Notes: generated from the letters alone by a model not told the origin. DNA of 64,000 nucleotides from Devosia oryziradicis (GCF_016698645.1 NZ_CP068047.1:434001-498000); one strand, 5' to 3'; positions 25,671-35,932 are shown, counted from the first letter of the stretch. Program-made: numbers and translations.

Positions 25671-27941
25671 TTACGCTCTTGAAGCCAGATGCTGCCCGGT
25701 CAAGGAACCCTTGGCCTTGGCAAGATCGGCTGGCACGCCTTCGAACTGCACCGTGCCACCGCCCTGCCCCGCGCCGGGCCCGAGGTCGATGACCCAGTCG
25801 GCCCGCGAGATCACATCCAGGTTGTGCTCGATGACGATGACTGATGAGCCGGCATCGACCAGGCGGTCGAAGAGCCCGATCAGCGTATCGACGTCGTTCA
25901 TGTGGAGCCCGGTGGTGGGTTCGTCCAGCACGTAGATATTGCCCTCCTTGCCCAGTTCGGCCGCCAGCTTGAGCCGTTGGCGCTCGCCGCCGGACAGGGT
26001 CGAAAGCGGCTGGCCCAGCGTCAGGTAGCCAAGGCCCACATCGTCGAGCCCCTTGAGGATGCGCGCTATGGCCGGCTCGGTGAAGAACTCGACCGCTTCG
26101 GCAATGCTCATCAGGTAGACGTCGCTGATCGACTTGCCGCGCAGCTGATGCTCGAGCACTTCGGGCAGGAAGCGCTTGCCTTCGCAGGTCTCGCAAGTGG
26201 TGACCATCGGATCGAGATGGGCGAGATCGGTATAGATGACACCCAGGCCGTTGCAATCGGGGCAGGCGCCCTTGGAATTGGCCGAGAACAAGGCGGCGTC
26301 GACGCCATTGGCCTTGGCGAAGGCTTTTCGCACGCTGTCGAGGATGCCGGTATAGGTGGCCGTGTTGGACCGCCGCGATCCGCGCGCCAGGTTCTGGTCG
26401 ATGATGATGGTGTCGGGATAAGCCTGGGGCAGGCAGCCCTGGATGAGACTGGATTTTCCCGAACCGGCGACGCCCGACACGGCGGTCAGCACGCCTTTGG
26501 GAATGGTCACCGACACGTCTTTGAGATTGTTCAGCCGGGCATGGGCAATCTTCAGCTCCCCGGTCGGCTTGCGCACCTTGTCCTTGATCGGCTGGTGCTT
26601 GCTGATGTGGTTGCCGGTCAGCGTGCCCGAGCGCAGCAGGCCGGCATAGTCGCCCTGGTAGACCACCTCGCCGCCTCTGCTGCCCGCCAGGGGCCCCATG
26701 TCGACGACATGGTCGGCGATGGCAATCATGTCGGGCTTGTGCTCCACGATCAGTACCGTGTTGCCCTTGTCGCGCAACTGCTGCATCAGGCCGGCCAGAC
26801 GCCCGACATCGTGGGGGTGGAGGCCGACCGAGGGCTCATCGAACACATAGGTGATGTCTGTCAGTGACGAGCCGAGGTGGCGCACCATCTTGACGCGCTG
26901 GCTCTCGCCACCCGACAGGGTCGAGCTTTCGCGGTCGAGGCTGAGATAACCCAGGCCGATCGTCACCAGATTTTCGAGCCGCAGCGCCAGGGCCTCGAGC
27001 ATGGGGCCCACCTGCGGCGCCTTGATCTTGCGCACCTTTTCGGCCAGCTCGCTCACCTGCATGGCCGAGAACTCGGCGATGTTGTGGCCATCCACCTTGC
27101 TCGCCAGGGCCGCCTGGTTGAGCCGGGCGCCGTGGCAGGCCGGGCAGGTCGCCCGGGTGAAGATCTTCTCGTATTCGCGCAGCACATGCGGCTGCAGGCT
27201 TTCGGGATCCTTAGAGCCCAGGCCGCTCTTGAGCTTGGAGACGACACCCTCATAGGTGAGGCCGATCTTGCCCACCTTGATCTTGCGGCCGTCGTTGAGG
27301 TGGAAGAGGTTGTGGCGTTCCTCCTCGGAATAGTCCTTGATGGGCTTGTCCATGTCGAAGAGGCCCGAATTCTTGAAGATTTCCCACCACCAGGTGTCGA
27401 CGGCAAAGTCCTTGGGCAGCAGGGCGCCCTGGTTGAGCGACTTGGACTCATCGACCACCGCCGACATGTCCATCGCCGCCACCTGGCCGATGCCTTCGCA
27501 GTCCGGGCACATGCCGCGCGGATCGTTGTAGGAATAAAGGCTGGGCGGCCCCAGCCGGGGCTCGGCCAGCCGGCTGAACAGCACGCGCAGCATCTGCGCG
27601 GCGTCGGTCACCGTTGCCACCGTCGAGCGCGAATTGCCGCCAAGCCTTTGCTGGTCGACGATGATGGCGGCCGAGATATTCTCGAGCTGGTCGGCATCGG
27701 GCTGGCCGTAGCGCGGCATGAATTGCTGCACGAAAGCGGGATAGGTCTCGTTGATCAGCCGCTGCGATTCCGCTGCGATGGTGCCGAAGACCAGTGACGA
27801 CTTGCCCGAGCCCGACACGCCGGTGAACACGGTGATCTGGCGCTTGGGAATGTCGAGCGAGACATTCTTGAGATTGTTCTCGCGGGCGCCGCGGATGGTG
27901 ATCGAACCATAGATCTCGTGCTGCAATTGACGCTCCCTCAT
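25671..27941 (-). CDS. UvrA-like ABC ATPase (UvrA2/DrrC type)
   Basis: The product has 756 residues from the ATG at 27941, against about 950 for true UvrA. Two ABC units are complete: Walker A GVSGSGKSSL and GVAGSGKSSL, signatures LSGGESQRVKMVRHLG and LSGGERQRLKLAAELG. Zinc-type Cys pairs (CPDCEGIG, CPACHGAR, CPDCNGLG, CETCEGKR) are present. The UvrB-binding insert of UvrA appears reduced, as in class III or DrrC-like paralogues tied to resistance against DNA-intercalating drugs. A TTG 11 codons into the long frame, with GGGAG before it, is an alternative start. Confidence 0.86.
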   Translation of the reverse strand: MRERQLQHEIYGSITIRGARENNLKNVSLDIPKRQITVFTGVSGSGKSSLVFGTIAAESQRLINETYPAFVQQFMPRYGQPDADQLENISAAIIVDQQRLGGNSRSTVATVTDAAQMLRVLFSRLAEPRLGPPSLYSYNDPRGMCPDCEGIGQVAAMDMSAVVDESKSLNQGALLPKDFAVDTWWWEIFKNSGLFDMDKPIKDYSEEERHNLFHLNDGRKIKVGKIGLTYEGVVSKLKSGLGSKDPESLQPHVLREYEKIFTRATCPACHGARLNQAALASKVDGHNIAEFSAMQVSELAEKVRKIKAPQVGPMLEALALRLENLVTIGLGYLSLDRESSTLSGGESQRVKMVRHLGSSLTDITYVFDEPSVGLHPHDVGRLAGLMQQLRDKGNTVLIVEHKPDMIAIADHVVDMGPLAGSRGGEVVYQGDYAGLLRSGTLTGNHISKHQPIKDKVRKPTGELKIAHARLNNLKDVSVTIPKGVLTAVSGVAGSGKSSLIQGCLPQAYPDTIIIDQNLARGSRRSNTATYTGILDSVRKAFAKANGVDAALFSANSKGACPDCNGLGVIYTDLAHLDPMVTTCETCEGKRFLPEVLEHQLRGKSISDVYLMSIAEAVEFFTEPAIARILKGLDDVGLGYLTLGQPLSTLSGGERQRLKLAAELGKEGNIYVLDEPTTGLHMNDVDTLIGLFDRLVDAGSSVIVIEHNLDVISRADWVIDLGPGAGQGGGTVQFEGVPADLAKAKGSLTGQHLASRA

Positions 27942-28028
27942 CTGCTGGCCATGAGGCAAATATCATGAAGCCTGCTGACATGACGCGTCAGCAAGCCCGG
28001 ATTCGACAGACAGCCCGAATTTGGGTGC

Positions 28029-28445
28029 CTAGCCAGCGGCTTTTCGGATCAGCGCGGCAAGCATGTCCTCGTCCGCCTTGGTGAGCTTGGTCAGGGCAAA
28101 GGCGGTCGGCCACACCGTGCCGTCATCGAGCCGCGCGGCGTCGTTGAAGCCGAAGCTGGCATAGCGCGAGTCGAACTTGCCGGCCGGCGTGAGGAAGCAG
28201 ACCACCTTGCCATCGGCATTGGCCCAGGCCGGCATGCCGTACCAGGTCTTGGCGGCGAGGCTAGGGGCGTTCTCCGTCACCAGCCGGTGGATGGTCTCGG
28301 CAATGGCCTTGTCGCTCGGATTGAGCTCGGCGATCTTGGCAAGCAGGTCGCCCAGGCCGTCGGCCTTCTTGCCCTTCTTGCGCTCGACCTTGGCATCCTG
28401 CATCGCCTCCAGTTCGGCATCGGAAAAGGTCTTCTTGGTGGCCAT
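28029..28445 (-). CDS. DUF1801 family protein
   Basis: The product has 138 residues from ATG 28445, chosen because GGAG lies seven bases upstream. TAKKxFSD-type N-part (ATKKTFSDAELEAMQDAKVE), then ELNPSDKAIAETIHRLVTENAP, TWYGMPAWANADGKVVCFLTP and YASFGFNDAARLDDG match the YdhG/DUF1801 fold, sometimes called iron chaperone. The N-terminal Lys-rich extension of about 30 residues is unusual. It follows the AHSA1 gene by 15 bases as the last gene of a three-gene operon. Confidence 0.82.
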   Translation of the reverse strand: MATKKTFSDAELEAMQDAKVERKKGKKADGLGDLLAKIAELNPSDKAIAETIHRLVTENAPSLAAKTWYGMPAWANADGKVVCFLTPAGKFDSRYASFGFNDAARLDDGTVWPTAFALTKLTKADEDMLAALIRKAAG

Positions 28446-28460
28446 CCTGTTCTCCATTGG

Positions 28461-28883
28461 TCAGTCGAGCGTGGCCACGAGCTTGTCGAGCGCCGCGATG
28501 AATTGGGGCCACGAGGCTCGGGCGCCCTTATAGGCGGCGTCCTGATCGGGCCGGAAACCACTCTGCTCCATGCGCAGCACGGTTCCGGCCGCAGATGGTT
28601 CGAGGGTGAAGGTGACGATGCTTTGGAGCCCGAAGGCATCCCAGGTGTAGGACAGGGAACGGTTCGGCTCGAGCTCGAGTACCCGGCAATCGACCACGAC
28701 ATTGACGTCTGGCCTTGGCTGCCGGCGCAGGGTGAATGTCTGGCCCTTGACCGGCTGGAAATCGGTCTGCATCAGCCACTCCCCGATCAGGTGCGGCTGG
28801 GTCAGGGCCCGCCAGATTTTCTCGGGCGGATGGGCCAGCGTCCGCTCGATGACGACGGTACGGACCTCGGGCATGTCGATCAC
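28461..28883 (-). CDS. SRPBCC/AHSA1 domain protein
   Basis: The start is a GTG at 28883 that overlaps the ArsR stop (GTGA) and has GGAGG eight bases upstream; an ATG three codons later lacks a site. The product has 140 residues. VRTVVIERTLAHPPEKIWRALTQPHLIGEWLMQTDF is the AHSA1 opening; GTVLRMEQSGFRPDQDAAYKGA is the C-terminal block. The fold binds hydrophobic ligands. ArsR-AHSA1 pairs like this are frequent, but no ligand is known. Confidence 0.86.
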   Translation of the reverse strand: MIDMPEVRTVVIERTLAHPPEKIWRALTQPHLIGEWLMQTDFQPVKGQTFTLRRQPRPDVNVVVDCRVLELEPNRSLSYTWDAFGLQSIVTFTLEPSAAGTVLRMEQSGFRPDQDAAYKGARASWPQFIAALDKLVATLD

Positions 28884-29203
28884 TGATCCATCCTCCCGAG
28901 CAGGTTTTCGAGGTCGTTGAAGCGCGCGTCCCAGAAGCTGGCCATTTCGCTGGTCCAATCGGTCAATGGCGTAAGGGCACCCGGCAGGGCCCGATAGTGG
29001 GTTTGCCGTCCCGCGGGGCGATCCTGCACCAGGCCGGCCTGCTTGAGCATGGCCAGGTGGCGTGAAACCACCGGTTGGGACACGCCCGAGCCGTCGGTCA
29101 GCGCACCCACCGTCGTTTCGCCCTCCCGGCAAAGGCGCTCATAGAGGGCGCGCCGCGTCGGATCGGCAAGCGTTTTGAAGAGCATGTCTGTGCTGGTCGC
29201 CAT
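28880..29203 (-). CDS. ArsR-family transcriptional regulator
   Basis: The product has 107 residues. MLFKTLADPTRRALYERLCREGE and GVSQPVVSRHLAMLKQAGLV form the winged helix-turn-helix; no metal-ligand cysteines are seen. The C-terminal part (LTPLTDWTSEMASFWDARFNDLENLL) is typical of regulators paired with AHSA1 proteins. It leads the operon, and a large palindrome (29205-29254) sits directly in front of it, so autorepression is likely. Confidence 0.92.
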   Translation of the reverse strand: MATSTDMLFKTLADPTRRALYERLCREGETTVGALTDGSGVSQPVVSRHLAMLKQAGLVQDRPAGRQTHYRALPGALTPLTDWTSEMASFWDARFNDLENLLGRMDQ

Positions 29204-29204
29204 A

Positions 29205-29254
29205 ATTCATGCCTCGTTGGCTATGGATTGACATATAGCCGAACAGGTATGAAT
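29205..29254. promoter_or_regulatory. Large palindromic operator of arsR operon
   Basis: A 50-base nested inverted repeat begins at the arsR start. Outer arms are ATTCAT/ATGAAT, inner arms GGCTAT/ATAGCC; 16 of 20 positions pair in the arms. It is a probable binding site for the ArsR dimer, overlapping the promoter. Confidence 0.6.
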
Positions 29255-29290
29255 TTGGCAAGCGCGTCGGCGACGACCGGCGGGGGCCCG

Positions 29291-30343
<1,053 letters not shown>

Positions 30344-30352
30344 GCGTATCTC

Positions 30353-31438
30353 CTAGGCCGCGCGGAACTGGGCCGGGACCCAGCTCTCGTAAAGCGGATG
30401 GCCGGGGCCGATGGGGAGAACCACATCCTCGTTGGTGGCCGAGGAATGGTAGAAAGCGGTGACCAATTCAAGCGAGCGGCGCGAGTCGGCCGAGGTGACC
30501 GGCAGGGGGCCGGCGCCGACCAGGGCGTCGTGGAAGCGCGCCATCTGCGTCTCGAAGCGCGAGGGCACGTGCTTCCAGTCCTTGAGCAGCGCCTCGATCC
30601 TGGCGGCCGTTTCGGGATTGCGTGGCTGGATCTTCCAGGGTTTTTCGCCCGGATTGTAGGCGGCGTGATCGCTCTCGAACGTGACGTTCTCGAAGGCGAG
30701 GCGAATGCGCGTGGTGTCGTCGGCCGAGCCGAGCGTAGCGGTGAGGCTGGCCAGGGCGCCATTCTTCATCACCAGCGAGGCCGAAATGGTGTCTTCCACC
30801 TCGATGGGATTGACGCGGGTGGCCACGCGGCCGAAGACGCGCTCGATATCGCCCATCAGGTAGGTGAAGAGGTCATGCGGGTGGATGGCGTGGCCCATCA
30901 GGACGCCACCGAGCTCGGTGGCCCACTTGCCGCGCCAGGGCACCGCATAATAGGGCGCGTCGCGCCGCCAGAGCGTCTCGACCGTGCCCATGAAGGGCTT
31001 GCCGGAAATGCCGGCATCGATGATGGCCTTGGCCTGTTCGATGCCATTGCCGAAGCGGTACTGGAAGACCGGCATCAGCATGCCCGTGGAGCGCTTCTCC
31101 TCTTCCATGACGGCGTCGACCTGGGCGAGCGAACCCACCAGTGGCTTTTCGCAGATGACGTGCTTGCCCGCCTTGAGCGCGGCCATGACCATGGAGAAAT
31201 GCAGCCCCGGCGGGGTGCAGATGTCGATGACGTCGATATCGTCCATGGCCAGGAGATCGTCGAAGCTGGCAATGCGGCGCTCGACGCCGAATTCATCGGC
31301 GACCGCGTTCAGGCGCTCGGCGTTGAGGTCGCACAGGGCCAGGACCTTGAACTTGGCCGCATTGGGCACATAGCCCTCCACGATATGGCTGCGACCGATG
31401 CCGCAACCGACGACGCCGACGTTGAAAATCCTGCTCAT
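30353..31438 (-). CDS. Gfo/Idh/MocA-family oxidoreductase
   Basis: The ATG at 31438 overlaps the TGA of the preceding gene (ATGA); the product has 361 residues. The NAD(P) site is GVVGCGIGRSHIVEGY. The EKP motif, carrying the catalytic Lys, is in HVICEKPLVGSL, and HAIHPHDLFTYLMG holds the second catalytic pair (Asp/His). This family oxidises or epimerises sugar or cyclitol hydroxyls, often at C3 of pyranosides. Being inside a sugar importer operon, it likely acts on the imported compound. Confidence 0.9.
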   Translation of the reverse strand: MSRIFNVGVVGCGIGRSHIVEGYVPNAAKFKVLALCDLNAERLNAVADEFGVERRIASFDDLLAMDDIDVIDICTPPGLHFSMVMAALKAGKHVICEKPLVGSLAQVDAVMEEEKRSTGMLMPVFQYRFGNGIEQAKAIIDAGISGKPFMGTVETLWRRDAPYYAVPWRGKWATELGGVLMGHAIHPHDLFTYLMGDIERVFGRVATRVNPIEVEDTISASLVMKNGALASLTATLGSADDTTRIRLAFENVTFESDHAAYNPGEKPWKIQPRNPETAARIEALLKDWKHVPSRFETQMARFHDALVGAGPLPVTSADSRRSLELVTAFYHSSATNEDVVLPIGPGHPLYESWVPAQFRAA

Positions 31439-32454
31439 TGCGCCCACTCCGTCCCGCGTTCGGCCAGCTGCTGGGCCGTCAGGGCCAGCTTCATGGCGTT
31501 GAAGCACCGCTCCTGCGGCATTGATGTCTCGGTGCGGTTTCTGACGTCATCGAGGAACTGCCTGCCGAAGGGCCGCTCGACCTGTGAACAGTCGATATGG
31601 CGCGGACCCTGCTTGTTGACCAGGAACAGGTGATTTTCGCCGGGGCGGCCGGCAATGTCGATATATTTGCGCAGCTCGATATAGCCTTCGGTGCCCAGGA
31701 TGGTCAGGCGCCCGTCCCCCCAGGTCGGCAACCCATCGGGCGTGAACCAGTCCACCCGGATATAGCCCGACGTGTTGGCCGTCCGCAGGTGCACGTCGCC
31801 CACATCCTGCAGGCCAGGCCTCGCCGGATTGTTGCGGTTGGCCACGGTGGCGGAAACCACTTCGGCATCCATCGCGTCCGAGAAGAACAGGAACTGCTCG
31901 AACTGGTGGCTGCCGATGTCGCACAGAATGCCGCCATAGCGCTGGCGATCGAAGAACCAGTCCGGCCGTTGGTTGTTGCGGATGGCGTGAGGGCCAAGGC
32001 CGACCGTGTTGATCACCTTGCCGATGGCGCCCTGCCGGATCAGGTTGCCGGCCTCCACGGTCGCACGCACCTCGAAATGCTCGGAATAAAGCACGCTGTA
32101 GATGCGGCCCGTCTCCTTCTGCACGCGCTTGATCTCGTCGAGCTGGGCAAAGGTAGTCATGCCCGGCTTGTCGGTCAGCACATCCTTGCCATGCTGCATG
32201 GCGGCGATGGAGATGGCGGCGCGATCGGCCGGAATGGCCGAGGTCAGCACCACCGATATCGCGGGATCCTCGAGGATGGCGCGCGGATCGGTGACGCGCC
32301 GGGCCTGCGGATACTTGGCGCCGAAGGCGGCCGCAAGGTCATCCTCGATGGCATGGAAGGCCGTGAACTGCGCGCCGGCATCGAGCAGACAGTCAACCTG
32401 GCCGTAGATATGGGCGTGGTTGATCCCGATGGCGGCGAATTTGATGTCAGTCAT
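31435..32454 (-). CDS. Gfo/Idh/MocA-family oxidoreductase
   Basis: The product has 339 residues. The nucleotide-binding glycines are degenerate: FAAIGINHAHIYGQV instead of GxGxxG. The EKP motif is changed to TDKPG, although the catalytic Lys remains, and CDIGSHQFEQFLFFSDA carries the C-terminal Asp/His. The same variant subgroup is common in sugar operons and may hydrate or dehydrate rather than oxidise. It lies four bases after the permease stop and overlaps the next dehydrogenase. Confidence 0.86.
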   Translation of the reverse strand: MTDIKFAAIGINHAHIYGQVDCLLDAGAQFTAFHAIEDDLAAAFGAKYPQARRVTDPRAILEDPAISVVLTSAIPADRAAISIAAMQHGKDVLTDKPGMTTFAQLDEIKRVQKETGRIYSVLYSEHFEVRATVEAGNLIRQGAIGKVINTVGLGPHAIRNNQRPDWFFDRQRYGGILCDIGSHQFEQFLFFSDAMDAEVVSATVANRNNPARPGLQDVGDVHLRTANTSGYIRVDWFTPDGLPTWGDGRLTILGTEGYIELRKYIDIAGRPGENHLFLVNKQGPRHIDCSQVERPFGRQFLDDVRNRTETSMPQERCFNAMKLALTAQQLAERGTEWAQ

Positions 32455-32458
32455 AGAT

Positions 32459-33346
32459 TTAACGCTTCATACCGGTGGTCGCGATGCCCTCGATGAGCAG
32501 CCGCTGGAAGAACAGGAAGAACAGGAAGATGGGCACGATGGACAACACGCTCATGGCAAACAGCCCGCCATAGTCGCTTTCGCCGGTGGAGTCGGTGAAG
32601 GTGCGCAGGCCCAGCATGACGGTGTAGGTCTTCATTTCGCTCAGGTAGATCAGCGGTCCGAAGAAATCGTCCCACGTCCAGATGAAGGTGAAGATGGCGG
32701 CGGTCGCCAGCACCGGCATGGAGAGCGGCAGGATGATCTTCCAATAGATGCGCCAAGGGGAGCAGCCGTCCATCTGCGCCGCCTCGTCGAGCTCCTTGGG
32801 GAGACCCCGGAAGAACTGGACCATGAGGAAGATGAAGAAGCCGTCGGCGGCCAGGAACTTGGGCACCACCAGGGGCAGGAAGGTGTTCACCCAGCCGAGC
32901 TGGCGGAACAGCACATATTGCGGGATCAACGTCACCTGGTAGGGCAGCATGAGCGTCATCAGCATCATGGCGAACCAGAAGTTCTTGAACTTGAAGTTCA
33001 GCCGGGCAAAGGCGAAGGCCGCCATCGAGCAGGCCATGACATTGCCGATGACCGACAGGCCCGAAATGATGAAGCTGTTGAGGTAGAAGGTCGAAAAGCT
33101 GGTCCGCAGGCCGTTCCAGCCCCGGATATAGGCATCCAGGCTCCAGGACGAGGGCCAGATGCTGGCCGAGGTGAAGATCTCGTTCTCCGGACGGAAGGAT
33201 GCAGCCAGCAGCCACAGCAGCGGATAGAGCATCAGCACCGAGACGGCGAGCAGCGCCGCATGGGTCAGCACCGAGACGATCTTGCGCTGGGTAGGGGTCA
33301 GCTTGCGGGCGCCGACGACGGTGAGCTTGGCAGTGGTGTCACTCAT
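32459..33346 (-). CDS. Sugar ABC transporter permease, MalG-like
   Basis: The product has 295 residues with six membrane segments. The EAA loop is DEAAQMDGCSPWRIYWKIILPLSMPVLA, the site that contacts the ATPase. It is one of two permeases of a CUT1-type importer for oligo- or glycosides. It overlaps the other permease gene by eight bases. Confidence 0.92.
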   Translation of the reverse strand: MSDTTAKLTVVGARKLTPTQRKIVSVLTHAALLAVSVLMLYPLLWLLAASFRPENEIFTSASIWPSSWSLDAYIRGWNGLRTSFSTFYLNSFIISGLSVIGNVMACSMAAFAFARLNFKFKNFWFAMMLMTLMLPYQVTLIPQYVLFRQLGWVNTFLPLVVPKFLAADGFFIFLMVQFFRGLPKELDEAAQMDGCSPWRIYWKIILPLSMPVLATAAIFTFIWTWDDFFGPLIYLSEMKTYTVMLGLRTFTDSTGESDYGGLFAMSVLSIVPIFLFFLFFQRLLIEGIATTGMKR

Positions 33347-34283
33347 CGTAATGCACCCAGTATTTGCTGGTCAGGAACGAGAAGGCGGTGAACAGGCCCA
33401 CCAGGGCAAGCAGGATCCAGGCCAGCGCCGAGGCATAGCCCATGCGGAAGAAGCCGAACGCCTCCTGATAAAGGTAGAGGGTATAAAACAGTGTCGAATT
33501 GATCGGATTGCCCGTACCGCCCGAGATGATAAAGGCGGGCGTGAAGCTCTTGAAGGCCTCGATGGTCTGGATGATGGCGTTGAAGAACACCACCGGGGTC
33601 AGCAGCGGCAGGGTGATCTTGACGAATTGCCGCCACTTGCTGGCGCCATCCAGGCTCGCCGCCTCGTACATGTCGGTCGGGATCTGCCTGAGGCCGGCAA
33701 GGAAAATGATCATCGGCGAGCCGAACTGCCAGACGGCCAGGATGATGATGGTCCAGAGCGAATATTGCGGGCTCGAAATCCAGCTCGGCCCGACAATGCC
33801 GAACAGGGAGAGGAAATCGTTGACCAGCCCGTCGCGGGCGAAGATTTGCCGCCACAGGATGGCGATGGCGACGGAGGCGCCGAGCAGGCTGGGCAGGTAG
33901 AACAGGGCGCGATAGAGGGGCAGGCCGCGCATGCCGCGGTTGAGCAGCATGGCCACGGCCAACGCGAAGGCGAGCTTGAGCGGCACCGAGAAGATGACGA
34001 AGACCATGGTCACGCGCATCGAGGCCCAGAATTTGGGGTCGGCGGTGAACATGCGGATATAGTTGCTGGCGCCGACCCATTCGGGGGAGGTCAACAGGTC
34101 GAAGTCGGTGAAGCTGAGATAGAACGAAGTGACGATCGGCCCGATCGTCAGCCCGAAAAAGCCGACCAGCCAGGGCAGCAGAAACAGGTAGCCGGGGGCA
34201 TCGTTCTGCCAAAGCCGTGACCAGAGGCCGGTGGCCGCGCGCTCCTTTGCCGGAGCGACCGATTCAAGGGAGCGCGCGGTCAT
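33339..34283 (-). CDS. Sugar ABC transporter permease, MalF/UgpA-like
   Basis: The product has 314 residues with six membrane segments after a 30-residue cytosolic N-terminus. The EAA loop reads EAASLDGASKWRQFVKITLPLLTPVVF. With the permease at 32459 it forms the channel. It starts three bases after the binding-protein stop, so the genes are tightly coupled. Confidence 0.92.
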   Translation of the reverse strand: MTARSLESVAPAKERAATGLWSRLWQNDAPGYLFLLPWLVGFFGLTIGPIVTSFYLSFTDFDLLTSPEWVGASNYIRMFTADPKFWASMRVTMVFVIFSVPLKLAFALAVAMLLNRGMRGLPLYRALFYLPSLLGASVAIAILWRQIFARDGLVNDFLSLFGIVGPSWISSPQYSLWTIIILAVWQFGSPMIIFLAGLRQIPTDMYEAASLDGASKWRQFVKITLPLLTPVVFFNAIIQTIEAFKSFTPAFIISGGTGNPINSTLFYTLYLYQEAFGFFRMGYASALAWILLALVGLFTAFSFLTSKYWVHYDE

Positions 34284-34286
34284 GCT

Positions 34287-35579
34287 TTAGACGGCCCGGT
34301 TGAGGATTTCGGTGGCGCCGGTCACGAGTTCGGCACCAGCCTGTTCCGGCGTCTTGGCGCCGAAGCCGACTTCCTGGCCCAGCGTGCGGATCAGCGAGGA
34401 ATCCACTTCACCGGCAGCGGCCGGGGGTGGCGGCGGCAGCGGCCCGAGCAGGTCACCCAGGTTGGACACGAAGTTGAGCGCGATCTGGCTCTGTTCGTCC
34501 AGAGTCGGGGCGACGATGTCGCGCGACGCGGCCACACAGGGAATGCCGCGCTCGACGCCCAGTGCCTTGACCGCTTCCGCATCGGAGATGAAGAAGTTGA
34601 GGAAATCGGCAGCGGCTTCCTTGTTGGCGGACGAGCCGCCGACCGAGAAGAACATCGAGGGCTTGCGATAGTGACCGCCGCCAACGCCGGGGGCGATGCG
34701 GGGATAGCCGACCATGCCCAGCTTGTCCTGGACGATGGCCTGGAAGGCGACCAGCTGGTTGGAGTTGGAGGGCATCAGCGCCGCCTTGCCCAGAACCAGC
34801 ATGGTGGATTCCAGCGGCCCGGTATCGAGGGCCTGGTCTTCGGCCGAGACGCAGACACCGGCTTCACGGAGCTTGGCCCACAGCTGGTACCATTCAACCG
34901 CGTCGGCTTCGTCAAAGCCCAGCTTGCCCTCGGCCGTATAGAGCGCCTTGCCGCGCTGGCGCAGCCAGTTGTCGAGCATGGGCTCGGAATAGGAGCCGTC
35001 CTGGATCGCTTTCATGCCGCCGCGAATATTGGCCGACTTGAACGCCTCGCCGATGGCCATCAGGTCATCCAGCGTCCAGTCGTTGGTCGGCACTTCGACG
35101 CCTGCCTCTTCGAAGGCAGAGACGTTGACCAGCGTTGCCACCGAATTGGCGCCCAGCGAGATACCGTAAAGCTTGCCGTCGACCTTGCCGCCTTCGAGCT
35201 GATCTTCGTCGAAGCTGGACAGATCGAGCACGCCGCCGACGAATTCGTCGAGCGGAGCGATGGCGTTACGCTTGGCGTATTCGACGATGTAGCGATAATC
35301 CATCTGGATGATGTCGGGGGCATTGCCGCCGGCGGTCTGCGTGGCCAGCTTGGGCCAGTAGTCGTTCCAGGCGAGGAATTCACCCTCGATATCGGTGCCC
35401 TTGGCGGCCTTGTAGAGGTCGGTCACGGCATAGGTGCGGTCGGCACGGGCCTGGCCACCCCAGAATGTCAGGCGCAGGCTGTCGGCCTGGGCCCATGCCG
35501 GCATGACCCCGGCGGCGCCAGCCGCGACGAGCGCGGAGCTGCCCATCAGGAACTGACGGCGGTCGATACGAATAGTCAT
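34287..35579 (-). CDS. Sugar ABC transporter substrate-binding protein
   Basis: The product has 430 residues. It starts MTIRIDRRQFLMGSSALVAAG, a twin-arginine signal, so the protein is likely folded before export to the periplasm. GGQARADRTYAVTDLYKAAKGTDIEGEF and MDYRYIVEYAKRNAIAPLDEF are typical of family-1 (CUT1) solute-binding proteins. It is the first gene of the operon. GGGAGG lies upstream. The substrate is not identifiable; a sugar or glycoside is inferred from the enzymes in the operon. Confidence 0.92.
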   Translation of the reverse strand: MTIRIDRRQFLMGSSALVAAGAAGVMPAWAQADSLRLTFWGGQARADRTYAVTDLYKAAKGTDIEGEFLAWNDYWPKLATQTAGGNAPDIIQMDYRYIVEYAKRNAIAPLDEFVGGVLDLSSFDEDQLEGGKVDGKLYGISLGANSVATLVNVSAFEEAGVEVPTNDWTLDDLMAIGEAFKSANIRGGMKAIQDGSYSEPMLDNWLRQRGKALYTAEGKLGFDEADAVEWYQLWAKLREAGVCVSAEDQALDTGPLESTMLVLGKAALMPSNSNQLVAFQAIVQDKLGMVGYPRIAPGVGGGHYRKPSMFFSVGGSSANKEAAADFLNFFISDAEAVKALGVERGIPCVAASRDIVAPTLDEQSQIALNFVSNLGDLLGPLPPPPPAAAGEVDSSLIRTLGQEVGFGAKTPEQAGAELVTGATEILNRAV

Positions 35580-35653
35580 ATGCTTTCCTCCCTTTGAAGT
35601 CTGGTTGTTCCAATTTCCAGGAACTGAGCAATGTCGCGGCCTCCCGCCGCTAA

Positions 35654-35669
35654 ATCACTGATCGGTTAC
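35654..35669. promoter_or_regulatory. Second copy of TetR-type palindrome
   Basis: ATCACTGATCGGTTAC matches the reverse complement of the palindrome at 37657 (GTAACTGATTAGTTAC) at 12 of 16 positions. It lies about 75 bases in front of the binding-protein gene, so the same TetR protein may act on both operons. Confidence 0.5.
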
Positions 35670-35892
35670 TTCGCCTTGGCATAGCACACAGCTTTGCGGC
35701 AAGGCAATCGCTTGTATGGAAGATGCAGGGCGACAATCAACCTCATGCAAACCACAAGCATGCGCCCGGCATGCTGCCTGCCTTTGCTTGTCCAGGACGG
35801 CCGAAGCCGCAGCGGTCGAGGGCGATTGAGCTGGCCCTTCTCGTTTTGTTGAGCTCACACTGGCGCAGTCTCGACCAAAAGAAAAATACGAA

Positions 35893-35908
35893 ATATCCTG
35901 CCCGATAT
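35893..35908. promoter_or_regulatory. Candidate LysR self-operator
   Basis: ATATC, six bases, GATAT, about 25 bases in front of the LysR gene at 35933; the symmetry fits the LysR T-N11-A pattern. Confidence 0.4.
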
Positions 35909-35932
35909 AGATTTCTTCTATGAGGATCGGCG

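Larger units (their letters stand above)
35580..35932. other. 353-bp divergent control region
   Basis: No gene is supported here. The region separates the transporter operon from the LysR gene. It holds a TetR-like half-palindrome at 35654, an ATATC/GATAT palindrome at 35893, and an AT-rich tract near 35880-35915 that would hold the LysR promoter. Confidence 0.6.
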
